Shown here piece by piece: positions 10,451-21,525 of a stretch of DNA of 64,000 bases (its first letter is position 1; every line of letters begins with the position of its first letter). The notes under the pieces are model-generated. The model saw only the letters and a list, made by a program, of their open reading frames with translations, did not search any database and had not been told where the DNA came from. Source of the stretch: Simmondsia chinensis (lineage: Eukaryota > Streptophyta > Magnoliopsida > Caryophyllales > Simmondsiaceae). The position numbers and the translations under genes are program-made. Location of the stretch: contig JAGTTD010000001.1 of the NCBI GenBank assembly GCA_018398585.1, positions 38,269,938-38,333,937 of the forward strand, given 5' to 3'.

Positions 10451-11054
10451 TAGGGGAGCGAATGAGACGAGCCGACCCAAGAATCCCCTTGTTCGTACTC
10501 GAGCTTGATAAGGCTTATCGAGCTCAAGTTTAAGCCAAACTCTTATCGAGCTTTTCCAACCCTTGTTCGAACTTGATTCGATAAGATTTTAGTATGTTTG
10601 ATACTCGGTTCGGCTTGTTAGGCTTATCGAGTTGAGTCAAGCTTGTTATCGAGTAGTTCAAGCTCATTATCGAGACCAATCAAGCTTAAAATCAAGTGAA
10701 GTATGTTATTGAGTCGAGCTTGCTATTGACGCTTTTCAAATTACTATCAAGAGCCATTATCGAACCACTTTCGAACCATTATCAATTGTTAACGAGCTCT
10801 TATCGAGCTTTAAATAAGGCTTTAACGAGCCCTAATCAAATTGATCGCGATTGTCAATGAATTGAGCGCCCCCTATTCGAACTCGGCTAGTTAAGCTTAT
10901 TGAGCATGCTCGAACTCCGCTCGATAAGCTATGGAGCCCTCATAATGAACACAACAACAACAACAATAGTCCCAATGCCTCATAATGAACACAAACGAGT
11001 CCTAATCTATTTGGAACACTAGTTCATCGAACGTTCGATTCGTTTACACTCCTA
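10451..11054. mobile_element. hAT-type MITE, copy 2
   Basis: It starts TAGGGGAGCGAATGAG and ends GTTTACACTCCTA. The flanks are ccttaatg (10443-10450) and ccttaacg (11055-11062), an 8-bp duplication with one mismatch. Its interior matches copy 1 (372-892), including gttcgtactcgag and the ttatcgag repeats. It is about 40 bp longer because of a small insertion at 10955-10977 plus its duplicated target. Confidence 0.78.
10955..10977 (-). mobile_element. 23-bp SINE tail insertion
   Basis: On the minus strand the 23-bp insert reads CATTGGGACTATTGTTGTTG plus TTG, matching the final bases of the SINEs here (for example cactgggtttattgttgttg). It is flanked by perfect 17-bp copies of cctcataatgaacacaa (10938-10954 and 10978-10994). 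This fits an extremely 5'-truncated SINE insertion. Confidence 0.7.
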
Positions 11055-11213
11055 CCTTAACGGAGAGTTCGGTATCGGTCTTAAAAAAAGGAACATAGCC
11101 TTAAGTACCCCTAAAACCCGCTCTATCATATTCTGCAAAAATGAGTGTCTATAATTAAATAACTCGTACATTTGAAAATTATTTATGACTTTTAGAATTG
11201 GGAACCTAGCTTA

Positions 11214-11463
11214 CAACAACAACAACAACAACAAGCTTAGTGCCACAACGGCTCCCACGTGAGCGGGATCTGGGAGGGGTATGATGTACGCAGCCTTACC
11301 CATCAGGGGAATACCCTAATGAGAGGCTGTTTCCGAGAACCCCCATCTTGGAAAGCAAGATGGCATAAAAAGCACGGAACGCATGACAAGCATTGAAGCA
11401 TCTAAGCAAGAGCAAAAATGTAAAAGCAACCAAGCATCAATAGGAGAGAGCCTACCTAAGGGC
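11214..11463 (-). mobile_element. Full-length TS/Au-type SINE
   Basis: A 250-bp SINE in minus orientation whose tail is (TTG)n, seen on the plus strand as acaacaacaacaacaacaac. The 3' domain includes ggtaaggctgcgtacatcat and ctcccagatcccgc on the minus strand. It is flanked by a perfect 18-bp duplication, aattgggaacctagctta (11196-11213 and 11464-11481), so it is a fairly recent insertion. No intact Pol III promoter was verified in its 5' part. Confidence 0.9.
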
Positions 11464-11481
11464 AATTGGGAACCTAGCTTA

Positions 11482-12060
11482 AGTACTCCAACATCATTTA
11501 CGTAAAAGAAGAAGGAGATGAGGATATATAGAAATACTATAAAATAGGTGAGTAGCATGAAAATGTAAAAAGGGGGTTGGGGAAAAGTTAGAAAACAAAG
11601 TCTCTATTTTGTAAAGAAAATTTAGAAAATAGTTATTTTCCAAATCTAGGAAGGAATAGAGAAAACTAGGAAACTATTGTTTCCAACTTCTGGAATTAGA
11701 AAACTGGACTGCTAAACACAATTTTCAGTTTTCCAAGAAAATTTTCCTAAATGTTGCCTAAATGTTTTATATTATATTATGTAGATATTATTATTGTATA
11801 TACCTAAATTTAATATATTTTTAAAATTTTATTGTTCAATTAAAATAGTTATATTACTATATCTAAGTTTATACGTTATGTAAAAATAAAATAATTAGAC
11901 TATTAAAAATATAATTATATTATAAACAAACCATGATTATTATTTCAAATTTTAAAATGAGAAAATAGTGTACTACATAGATAAAATATAATTATATTAA
12001 TAAATAATGTTATCTTTTTATTTTTCGATGTTGTGGTACCAGTTTTTGAAATGGCAAGGC
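11482..12060. other. AT-rich region, nothing recognised
   Basis: Contains no open gene and no recognised repeat. Confidence 0.4.
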
Positions 12061-12485
12061 CACTATGGCAGCATAAGACCATAATTTGTAAAATACATAA
12101 TGTCTATGTAATAAAATGGTTCATGTATGGTACAAATAAGTTGAGAGATGCGATACATTAGTTAAACTTGTGGTAAAATTATAAAATCATTTTAATTTCA
12201 TTCCAAACTAAACTGTGGCGTAATGAAGACCCTTAGAGACATTTAGGAACATAATTAGTGTACCATAATCCTATAATTTGTAAAAAATGGCGTCCAAATT
12301 AAAAATTCCTTTATATATAACCTTGTGGTGCAAGTTAATTGAATGGTGTTGTACATTTAGTTAAAACTTGTAATATACTTTATTAAAATTTGTAGTACAA
12401 TTCTAAAACTATCTTACTTTCATTCCAAACTAAAGTCCGGTTACCTTTAGTGACACTCAAGAGCGTCATTAGTATGCCATAAATC
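12061..12485 (+). repeat. About two monomers of the ~200-bp repeat
   Basis: It contains the family's signature segments in order: acttgtggta, attccaaactaaa, gacccttagagacattta, attagtgtaccataatcc, aatggcgtccaaatt, cttgtggtgcaag. The same unit is tandemly repeated at 25385-26384 and 35642-37062 and reversed at 37063-38170. The two monomers here are spaced about 210 bp apart. Confidence 0.7.
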
Positions 12486-12918
12486 AATAACTAGTAGATT
12501 CCCGTGCGATACACGCGCAATACTCATATTTTAAAAGAATTTAAATTTATATGACAATTATTTAGTTAGAAACATAAAATACATTAACATCATGTATAAC
12601 TTATTATTGTGTTTGAAATATATATTTTGTACCACGATTCTCTTACGCTTCATATGTATCAGCTAGCCTAGTATTGCCATACAAAATACGTACATAGGAT
12701 GATATAGTTAGTGTGAATCGTATGAATTTGTGGAATCATATATTTTAGTACTTATTAATGTTCATTGTTCTTCATTTAAATAATTTTCTATTTTTTATTA
12801 ATCTTAGATGAAACGTATATCCTTAAATTTTTTAATTCTTTTATAAAAAATTAAAATATTTTTACTTGCGTAGATTCTTTTCATTTCTTCCCACATCTCA
12901 CTATATCCCGGCTAAAAG
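12486..12918. other. Unassigned, AT-rich
   Basis: It begins with tagtagattcccgtgcgata, a string reminiscent of a widespread plant repeat end (cccgtgcgatgcacgg-like), but no element boundary can be set. No gene. Confidence 0.3.
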
Positions 12919-13530
12919 ATGGAATGGGTGTTAATGTATTTTCAAAATAAGACAATAAAAATTATGAATGAAGTGTTTAAAGTTGGCCCCAAAGTTTATT
13001 CTAAGTGTTTTAATGTGTATTGGGATGTGTGTCGACACACAGGGCTCGTGTGTCGACGCACAATCCTACAGAACAGTGTTGCAGAGGTGTGTGTGTCGAC
13101 ACACAGAGCTCGTGTGTCGACACATAAACTTATAGAACGCAGGGCGCAGAGCTGTGTATCGACACACATGACAGTTTTCTAACAGTTTTTTGCGCGATAA
13201 CTTCCGGCTTTTGGCGCCTCTTTCAGAGGTGTGTTTTGGGACGTCTCTTTTCACAATTCTTCTATATATATTCTCTTAGTCTTTACTTGTTTGAATGATG
13301 AACATATAGAAAGTGAAAGCACTTGTAAAAATTGGGATTTTGTTCTAGTGAATACGTTATTCTCATTGTCACTTCTATCTCTCCTCATACATTCTTTCGC
13401 TTTCATCCATTTTCGGTTATTGTTGTATCCCCAAGACTATTTTCTACGCTGAAATAAGTATTAAAGAAAGTATTCACACGTCTGAAAACCTGTAGATCTC
13501 TTGGTTACCCATTACTCACAAATTTGAAGA
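12919..13530 (+). mobile_element. LTR-like sequence with palindrome cluster
   Basis: Five variants of the palindrome TGTGTCGACACA occur between 13026 and 13170. They are followed by a TATA-like ttctatatatattc near 13259-13272 and a T/C-rich leader. This layout (upstream repeats, TATA, leader) resembles the U3/R of an LTR, as in the LTRs at 56884-62382 where GATCGATC palindromes lie upstream of a TATA box. No second LTR, primer site or target duplication was found. Confidence 0.35.
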
Positions 13531-13750
13531 GTTTACTTCGACAATGGGTACATTAACATGAATTAGTTTGTTTACTTTTCCTATCTTTCTTTTACAAAAT
13601 TTATGTATTTTGCCATCAAATATTTTCAATGGCTTATTTTTTTTATACTCAGATATGAATAAAAAGTACACACACACATTTATAAACAAAGAGTAGAACA
13701 TGAATAAATTCAAAGCCATTCCAACCTGAATAATCACATCAATAACATTT

Positions 13751-14242
13751 TGATGCAGCCCTGCTTCTAGACTTAGCGGGTTCTTCAGCAGGAATCCATT
13801 GGCAATATCCTCCGGCTGGCAGGGCCAAGAGACGCGAATAGAAGGGCGTGAGAGTTAGAATTTTACCACAATTAGGAAGCTTAATTTAAATTTTCAGATT
13901 TAGTTTGTATTTATCTCTTTTATAATTTTAGTTTCTATTTTAGTTAGATCACACAGATTGCTAGATAAAGCACACAAATTGCGATCTTGTCCGTTTATCT
14001 TAAATTAGGAGTTTGAGTCTAGTTAGGAAATCTCATCTATTTAAAAGAAGGGTTAGCTAGATGTTTGATAGTTCATTATTATTCAAAAATTTCTCTCTAT
14101 TTTAATATTTTCTCTTGTTCTCGGGTTGTGAGAACTAAGATTAGACTTTTTTCCCCTGTTCTTTATTATTTTCGTAATAACAAATTAAGGGAAGACTGTT
14201 GAACTTTCCAGTTCCCCAATTTTTCATCTATGCGTTGCATCT
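13751..14242 (+). repeat. 5' LTR of the gypsy element
   Basis: This 492-bp LTR starts TGATGCAGCC and ends TTGCATCT; the partner ends TTGCATCA. It aligns with 18607-18714 plus 21919-22291, the split 3' LTR. Shared segments include accacaattaggaagctta and gttagatcacac. Confidence 0.9.
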
Positions 14243-14244
14243 GT

Positions 14245-14256
14245 TGGTATCACAGC
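14245..14256 (+). other. Primer-binding site, initiator Met tRNA type
   Basis: It reads tggtatcacagc, one base different from the plant consensus tggtatcagagc, and lies 2 bp after the LTR end. Confidence 0.8.
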
Positions 14257-14273
14257 TTAGGACGACTTCTGAG

Positions 14274-15325
14274 ATGGCCTGTGGGCGACAGAGGTACACT
14301 GCCGTCAGAGACGTTCATGAACGTGATGACCAGCGACAGTACAAGACAAGGATCGAAGATTTGGAGGAGAAATTTCAGCGTATTGAGAGATGCTTGATAC
14401 AATTGGGTGCAAATCTTGATCAAGCGACCGTGGATTGACCTCAAAACCAACTCGTATGAGACGGAGAGGATGATATGGACGAAAGCTTCCACAACCAGTT
14501 TTTAGAAGCAGAGTTACTGGATTGGCATATGAGAAGGGTTCGGCCCAACACCGGGAACACTGACGTGGAAGATCGAAGGTGGAAGTCCGGTCTCCGGATT
14601 GAGATTCCAGAGTTCAATGGTAAACGCCGCCTAAAGGATTTCTAGGATTGGCTAGTTGTGGTAGACGAGTTCCTTGAGTTCAGGGAAGCTCTTGGGCAGA
14701 AGCAGGCGCTTTTGGTGGCTACCCGTCGAGGGGAAGAGCCGCCGCCTAGTGGCAACAATTAAGGCATACCCAGCTTGGGCAGGGTAAGGCGAAGATCGAG
14801 TCAAGGGAAAAGATGAAGAAGCAGTTGTGAGGCGCTTTCCTACCTCACAATTTTGCCAAGATGATGTATCAGCATCTGCAAGGTCTGCGTGAGGGCTCTA
14901 ACTCTATGGAGGAGTACACAGCGGAGTTCTACTCGTTGTTCGCCAGGAGTGACTTGGCTGAGATTGAGGAGCAATTGGCGTATTGTTATATTGGCAAATT
15001 GAAGGAGTTCATACAGGATGTGTTGAACATGTTCGATATCTTTTCCATCTCGGAGACAAACCAGAGAGTTATGAACGTTGAAAGACAACAAAGGTGTCGC
15101 CAAGCTAACGGGACCTGGGGAACACAGGCAAGTGGGCGTGACCAAGCACGGGCATCGCCAAACCAAGGCGTACAGATGAGGCCAGAAGCCGCCAGCACTG
15201 ATAAGACGATAACTCAGGGCATAGCAGGTAGTTCAAGAACCCAATGCTTCAAGCGTGGAGAGATAGGACATCGTGCTATTGAGTGTCGAAAGGGTGACAG
15301 ACTAGGCAAGGGTCTTTACATTTGA
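14274..15325 (+). pseudogene. Gypsy gag remnant
   Basis: The gag start is the ATG at 14274 (MACGRQRYTAVRDVHERD), followed by a coiled-coil-like DLEEKFQRIERCLIQL; the frame stops at 14438. The capsid part resumes in 14861-15325 (MMYQHLQGLREGSNSMEEYT). A zinc knuckle is present near 15243 as CFKRGEIGHRAIEC. The second cysteine of the CX2CX4HX4C pattern is replaced by arginine (CGT), so zinc binding should be impaired. Stops and shifts separate the pieces. Confidence 0.8.
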
Positions 15326-15469
15326 GAAGCTCCAAGATGGCGGGAGGATTGAGGAAGTTACCCAGACTGAGTTGGCGCAACTGAAACAGGATGCCGTTGC
15401 TGGTGACGAAGGTCACCTACTTGTGATTAGGCGAGCTTGCTTTGCACCAAGGGAAGAAACATGAGATGG

Positions 15470-15720
15470 TTGGCTGAGGAACAACATCTTCCTGACTACC
15501 TGCACCATCGGCAATATGGTATGTCGTATGGTGATTGATTCAGGGAGCTGTGAGAATGTAATTTCTGAAGTGGCTGCCGCCAAGTTAGCTTGAAGATGGA
15601 GACACATCCAAGCCCGTACAAGCTATCATGGCCCAAGAAGGGCAACCAGGTAACCGTTTCCAAACGTTGCTTGGTTAATTTCTCAATTGGGTCAATGTAT
15701 AAGGATGGGTGTGGTGCGAC
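15470..15720 (+). pseudogene. Gypsy aspartic protease remnant
   Basis: One frame reads VIDSGSCENVISE with the catalytic DSG at 15537-15545, followed by a stop and a degenerate HPSPYKL. This is the usual DSGSCxNVIS signature of gypsy proteases. The frame is closed soon after the active site. Confidence 0.75.
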
Positions 15721-15974
15721 GTAGTCACCATGGACGCTTGTCATCTTTTGTTGGGGCGCCATGGCAATTCTATAGGAGGGCCATCCACGATGGGAGGAAC
15801 CACACCTACTACTTCGTCTTCGACGGAACAAAGATTATCTTGTTGCCCAAGAAGGATGAGGTGCCGCGAGCATTGGTAGTATGACACCCGAGTTTGCAAG
15901 GTCGAGCTATGTTCGCCAAGGAGGTTAACTAAATGAAGGTTGTTTTTTTCTTGATCAGGAAGGAAAGTAAGGTA

Positions 15975-16836
15975 CAACCAGAGGAGATACCAAGTGAGGT
16001 TGGCGACTTGTTGAGGAAGTTTACGAATGTCTTTCCGGAGGAGTTACTGGATACGTTGCCGCCATTGAGGGACATACATCACCGCATTGATCTAATGCTA
16101 GGGGCTACCTTGCTTTATAGGCCCCACTATCGTATGAGTCAAGCTGAGCATGAGGAGTTGAGATGCTAAGTAGAGGAGTTTCTCGCTCCGTGAGAGCTTG
16201 AGTCCTTGCTCGGTGCCAACTCTATTAACACCAAAGAAGGATGGTAGTTGGCAGATATGCGTGGACGGTAGAGCCATCAACAAGATCACGGTGCAATACC
16301 GGTTCCCTATTCCGAGATTGGATGACCTACTCGATTAGCTCCCAAATTCAAAGGCGTTCACTAAGCTCAATCCAAAGAGAAGGTACCATCAGATCCGAGT
16401 CTTGCCAGGTGATGAATAAAAGACTGCCTCCAAGATACGAGAAGGGTTATAAGAGTAGCTTGTCATGCCATTCGGGTTGTCGAACGTGCCAAGTACCTTT
16501 ATGCGGTTCATGAATCAGGTCTTGTGCCCATTCATTGGGAGGTTCGTCATCTTCTACTTTGATGATGTCTTGGTTTATAGCCAAAACAAGGTTGAGCACT
16601 CGGAGCATCTCAGGGATGTGTTGACCACATTTAGGAAGCAGTACCTGTTCGCCGCCATAAAGAAGTGCAAATTCATGAGAGATCGAGTAACCTTCCTTGG
16701 TCTTGCCGTGTCCAAGGGCGGTATATCAGTTGATGAAGAGAAAATTGTGGCAGTTCGTGACTGGCCACTGCTGAAGGCAATTGGCGAAGTCAGGAGCTTA
16801 CGAGTTGGCTTCTTTCTAGAGGCGATTTACACCTAA
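15975..16836 (+). pseudogene. Gypsy reverse transcriptase remnant
   Basis: Ordered motifs are visible in several frames: FPEELLDTLPP and HRIDL, then a [16 protein letters not shown] segment near 16230, [32 protein letters not shown] (16465 on) and the active-site FYFDDVLVYS. The last 123 codons are open and hold the YFDD box intact. Earlier parts carry in-frame stops. Confidence 0.88.
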
Positions 16837-17239
16837 CTTCAGCTCGATGATGGCACCAATCACAGACTGTATGAAACGGGGTTCCTTTGCCTGGACTCCA
16901 GAAGCTGCTGACGCTTTTTAAGAGATCAAGAGGAGGCTAATCACAACACCGGCATTGGCCCTACTGGATTTCCAGAAGACTTTTAAGCTTCACACTCACG
17001 CCTCCAAGATTGGCATTGGCGCGGTCCTGGGTCAGGAGGGACGGCCTATCGTGTACTTTTAGTGAGAAGCTTGATGGGAATAAGTTAAATTACTTAACTT
17101 ACGACATCCAGTTCTATGCGTTGGTGAGAGCGCTGAGCCATTGAAAGTCATATCTAGCTAATAAAGAGTTTGTCTAAATAGTTACAATGTGGCTCTAAAG
17201 TACACTAACAGCCAAAACAAGCTATAATCGACACGCCAA
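16837..17239 (+). pseudogene. Gypsy RNase H remnant
   Basis: Readable segments are MAPITDCMKRGSFAWTPEA, then LHTHASKIGIGAVLGQEG and RPIVYF. After a shift, KLNYLTYDIQFYALVRAL appears. The catalytic aspartate that normally stands in the 'DAS' motif is histidine/alanine-like here (THAS), and stops are frequent. Confidence 0.75.
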
Positions 17240-18606
17240 GTGGGTGATTTACATCCAGCTCTCCATTTTGTAATCAAACACAAGTCAGACGTCTTAAACA
17301 AGGCAGGGAATGCACTCAGTAGGCGCAGTCTCATCACATCACAAAGTAGAGTTTCCGTAACCGGATTTGAGCAGTTGGCAGAGCAGTACGAAGATGATTT
17401 CGCCTTTGGTGGGATTTGGCAGGATTTCCAATCCGGCTCTATTCCTGGATATTCCATACCTTTTTAAAGGAAACCAACTTCGCATCTCGGATTCAAGTTT
17501 ATGGCTTAAGATCATTGAGGAGAACCACAATGAAGGGCATATGGGCTATGACAAGATGATACAGCTGGTTAGCACTAACTATTTTTGGCCTTCTTTATGG
17601 AAAGAATTCGAGAGATTTGTCAAACAATGTCACATTTGTCAAGTCCCAAAAGGCAAAGTGACCAATGTAGGTCTATATTTACCATTCCCGATTCTGAGTC
17701 AGCCATGGACCGATATTAGTAAGGACTTTGTGTTGGGATTACCACAGACATGCAGAGGTTTCGATTCAATATTCGTGGTTGTTGATCGAATCTCAAAGAT
17801 GGTGCAATTCATAGGGTACAAGAAGGCCGCTGATGTTGTGCATGTGGCGGGGTTATATTTGCAAGAGGTGTGCAGACTTCAAGGATTGTCGGCTAGTATT
17901 GTCTCAGATAGAGACGAATGTTCATCAACTACTTCTGAAAGGCGTCATGGAAGATGGTGAACACCTCCCTTGCCTTCAGCACAGTTCAGCATCCGGAGAC
18001 AGATGGTCAGACGAAAGTAATGAACCGATCATTTGGCAACTTACTCCGATGTCTTGTTGCCGTCAACATTAGGGGCTGGGAAACAAAGTTGTATCAAGCT
18101 GAGTTCGTCTACAACAATTTAGTTAATAGGAGCACGTGCTTTGCACCATTCAAGATTGTCTATGGCTTTGTGCGATGGCCTCCTATAAATTTGGCGACTG
18201 TTCCTCATCTCACTTGTTCTAATGGCAAGGTGGAAGACTTCATCTCCAACCTCCTAGACATACATGAGCAAACTCAAGCACGGCTTTTGGAGGCAAGCGC
18301 TAAGTACAAAGTGTCAAGTGATAAATGGTGCAGAGCAATCCAACAATAGGTTGGCAATCAAGTATGGGTAATTCTAACAAGAGAGCGCTTCCCGACATGT
18401 TAATACAACAAATTGACGGCAAGGAAGATTGGCCCTTTGCGGAATCTAGAGAAGATCAATGATAGCGCCTATCGCCTACAATTGGCTAGTGGAATGAGAA
18501 CTTCAGACGTAATCAATGCCAAACATCTCATCCCATATTTTGGCGAGAACTATACGGAGGATTCCCTAACGAATTCGGGGATGAATTCTCTCCAACTCGG
18601 GGAGGA
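17240..18606 (+). pseudogene. Gypsy integrase remnant
   Basis: The zinc-binding region is seen as HNEGHMGYDKM ... CHICQVPKG (17520-17660). The core follows with WTDISKDFVLGLPQ, VVVDRISKMVQFIGY and VSDRDE, after which the frame shifts. It continues as FSTVQHPETDGQTKVMNRS (17954 on) and YQAEFVYNNLVNRST. The C-terminal part ends KHLIPYFGEN at about 18545. No chromodomain is visible before the LTR. Shifts near 17940 and stops inactivate it. Confidence 0.88.
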
Positions 18607-18714
18607 TGATGCAGCCCCACTTCCGGACTTGACGGGTTCTTTGGCGAGAATCCATTGGCGATCTGCTCCAACTGGAGGGGTCAAGGGAAGTGGATAGGAG
18701 GGGTTATGAATTAT

Positions 18715-19107
18715 TGTCATGACCCGAGGTGGGCTCAGGTTATGACTTAGAAAGAATTAGAATTTGGGGTGAGGAAGAATTGAGAAAGAGGTGAGGAAGA
18801 GAAGAGAATTAGAGGGAGAAGTAGAGAGAATAGAGGGAGAGTAAGAGAATTGAAGTTCTATTATTATTGCATGACTATTATAAGGGATGATCAAAGCTAC
18901 TTATACTAGCTTAAGCCTAGGAAAATATCTAATGGATTAACAACTCAATACCACATAACAACATAACAACTCAATCTAACTACATCTACTAATACAAGAA
19001 TTTCCCTAACTAACTACTAACCAACATTCCTCCAATACTAACATAAGAACACTTAATACTACCAGTAATGAGTTTATGCTACTTACCTATCTATTTCAAT
19101 CATGACA
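18715..19107 (-). repeat. LTR of nested element (3' in its orientation)
   Basis: 393 bp, paired with 21526-21918. It contains an A/G-rich block (gaggaagagaagagaattag) in the half next to 18715. Confidence 0.9.
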
Positions 19108-19639
19108 TTACATCCCCCTTTAGGGAGTCATAGCCTGAAGAACTCTTATTATGAAGCAAGAAATGTAGTTGGAAGCATTTAATTTGTGGTTGAACTTGCA
19201 TCTGCACTGAGACTTGAATCAAGAAGCTAACTGCATACCAACGGCACTTGTATTTCCTGAGCTCATGCATCTGTAATGTTCCCTTTTCGGCAACAACATG
19301 TTTAAATAGCTTGCAAATCTCTTCCCATTTGAGAGGTTTCTCTATGACGGCCCTAATGTTTAAAACATGAAGTCTTGTGATGCATTGACTAATCTCACCA
19401 ACTTGATCTTGTGACCAACCTCTAGCATCATCCCTCTTCCTTAATTCAGTAACTAAACCGATATATGTCCTGCTGGTACAGAATTTGCTGCACATCTTCA
19501 CTTCCACACATAACATTGTAGATATAGCTAGAGAATAGGCCACATTTCCTTGTCTTGAGCATATAACTGCGATAATCACCTCTCCACCTGAAGGCTTCAC
19601 TTGATTCTCTTCTAAATCATCTAATGTGTGTTTTGTTGT
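19100..19639 (-). pseudogene. In-frame continuation of the nested-element ORF
   Basis: It follows TAG and TAA stops in the same frame as the 581-codon ORF and reads TTKHTLDDLEENQVKPSGGE through a 166-codon open stretch ending SLKGDVMS. The end overlaps the polypurine tract and the first bases of the LTR. There is no ATG at its head. It is best explained as the C-terminal part of one original protein cut off by two nonsense changes. Confidence 0.5.
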
Positions 19640-19654
19640 TTATCCTTGATCCTC

Positions 19655-20134
19655 CTAGATGAAAGCTTCACTTGAACCCATCATTCTTAATATCAGAACT
19701 GGACTTCTGATTCCCTTTTGAGTTAAACTAGCACTGGCCAACACACGCTCCTTAGTTTCCAAGGTTGCTGCAGTGAAAGCTTGGGATGTTCTGGTGCCAA
19801 GCGATCTTGCTTTTAATTGCTCAATTCGGAACTTAAGCTTCCTAGCTGAGGTATTTTGGCCCACCTTATCGCATTGATCAGCCGCATCACCATTCCTTTT
19901 ATACCACTCTATCACCATTTCTTGCCAAGATCTAATGAAATTACTCAAGATCACTATGTCAACTCCAACTTCTTGACCTACAAGGGAATGAATGGTTGTC
20001 CATTCTATCTTCTGTTTTTGAAGAGTAACAAGTGCCTTACTCTTGAACTTGGGTAGTTCCCATCTTGATCTCTTAACAATGCTCCATCCTTCCACTTTGT
20101 TTACCTTAAGAATTAGGAAATCAGGGGGGGTCGG

Positions 20135-20171
<37 letters not shown>

Positions 20172-21400
20172 CTTCCACTGTAACCCATAGCTAGAATCGA
20201 TCTTGCTCCGATGGGCTTGTTGTTATAACCTCTCTTGAGGTTGTTTTTGTGGGCAAACTCAATAGGGACAGCTTGCATATCACCCAATTGCAGATTGCAC
20301 CAACTGCTATAATACTTCGAACTCAATGTTACCTTCAAATGCACCATTACATCATAACCAACAGATTGTAGTGTTGCATTATACCGCTGAATTGATGCTG
20401 AATCCGTTTGTACAGCGGTAAAAATAAGTTGATTTCCTCTTAATTTGGCACCCTTACTGGTAGAATATCCTCTCATCTTTGCCAATATAAGTATCCTTTC
20501 AGTCCATGAGCATGCCCCAATTCTTTCAAGAGACATCACTACCACCTTAGGTTGCTTAAACTTCATTTTCTTAACTATTTTAAGCTTCTCAAGAACCTCT
20601 TTGTTTGACTTAAGGAGTAAAGAATCTAGAGGCCTTCCATTGTAAATCAAGATTGGCTTCTCTTTTGTGTTGCCTTGATAGTACTTCTTGCGACAGAGGT
20701 GGATGCCAAGGTTGATCTTAACACTAGATTGTAATGCAAACTTCAACTGTGGTGTCCTGTTGTCCTGGACCTTGATGTGCACCTTCGAGTTCCTCATTGC
20801 AATAATCAGAAGCTGCCCATTTCCTTGCTCAACTAATTGTATAGCTTCTGGTCTAGATTTTGATGCCCAAATTCGAACTCGAGTGGAAGTTGGGCTTGTT
20901 ATAATGAGCCTCTTAAAAGCTACCAAATCATCCTTGTGTTTATTCTCCTTGACTTGTTTGATGATAGCTTTCTGTTCTATTGAAGTTACAGCTGTAGGTT
21001 TCAATTCTAATTCAGAAACTTGTATTTGCTTCATCTTATTCAGTAGAAGTAGAAATGTTGCATCATTAACCCATTTTGCTGCTGTAATTTTCTGATTTTG
21101 GCCATCACCAGCTCCATATGTTGCATTTTGTGCAAGATCCTGATTCAATTTCTGCTCCAAGACTGACCTTCTTTGAATCCTCTTGCTAGCACCAGGTTTC
21201 TTACAACTCGAATGCAGCTTGATCACCAAATTTTGTTGGGTTAAATGTTTCAATCTGGGTGGTTTTTTATTCCTAACTTCAATACGAGCCTTAGCTTTCA
21301 TTGTTACCAAGGTTGGTAACAACAATTCTTTGTATTTGGCCAATTGCCGCAGCGATCTTACAATCTTCATCAAGCCGTTAAGGATCTTTAAAGAATCCAT
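19655..21400 (-). CDS. Unrecognised 581-codon ORF in nested LTR element
   Basis: It is in the sense orientation of the element, starts at the first ATG after the primer site (MDSLKILNGLMKIVRSLRQL) and ends at TAG 19655-19657. The product is strongly basic (Lys/Arg-rich), largely without cysteine clusters. I see no zinc knuckle, DSG protease site, YxDD box or integrase motif. A poly-G tract on the plus strand (about 20122-20169) encodes a proline run (PPPPPPPPPP) in its C-terminal half and keeps the frame. Downstream the same frame continues past TAG and a TAA (19640-19642) for another ~180 codons to TGA at 19100-19102, inside the LTR edge. The ancestral ORF may have been ~770 codons. It could be a highly diverged gag-like protein or captured sequence; function unknown. 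Confidence 0.6.
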
Positions 21401-21510
21401 TGCTGGTATTAGATGCAACAAAACTAGTACAAAACTAGCAAATCTAGTTTATGCAGCAATTCTTGATCTGATGCTTGATTGAAATGTGAAATTTTATAAG
21501 CTCAAGATCG

Positions 21511-21523
21511 AGCTCTGATACCA
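21511..21523 (-). other. Primer-binding site of nested element
   Basis: The minus strand reads TGGTATCAGAGCT, a perfect match to the plant initiator-Met tRNA primer site. It fixes the orientation of the element as minus. Confidence 0.85.
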
Positions 21524-21525
21524 AT

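Noticed and set aside
13066..13254. 62-codon minus-strand frame with repeated CRHT motifs
   Set aside because: The repeating peptide is the translation of the TGTGTCGACACA palindromes, not a protein repeat.
20688..21095. 135-codon plus-strand frame in the nested element
   Set aside because: Antisense to the long ORF; primer site and purine tract place the sense strand on minus.
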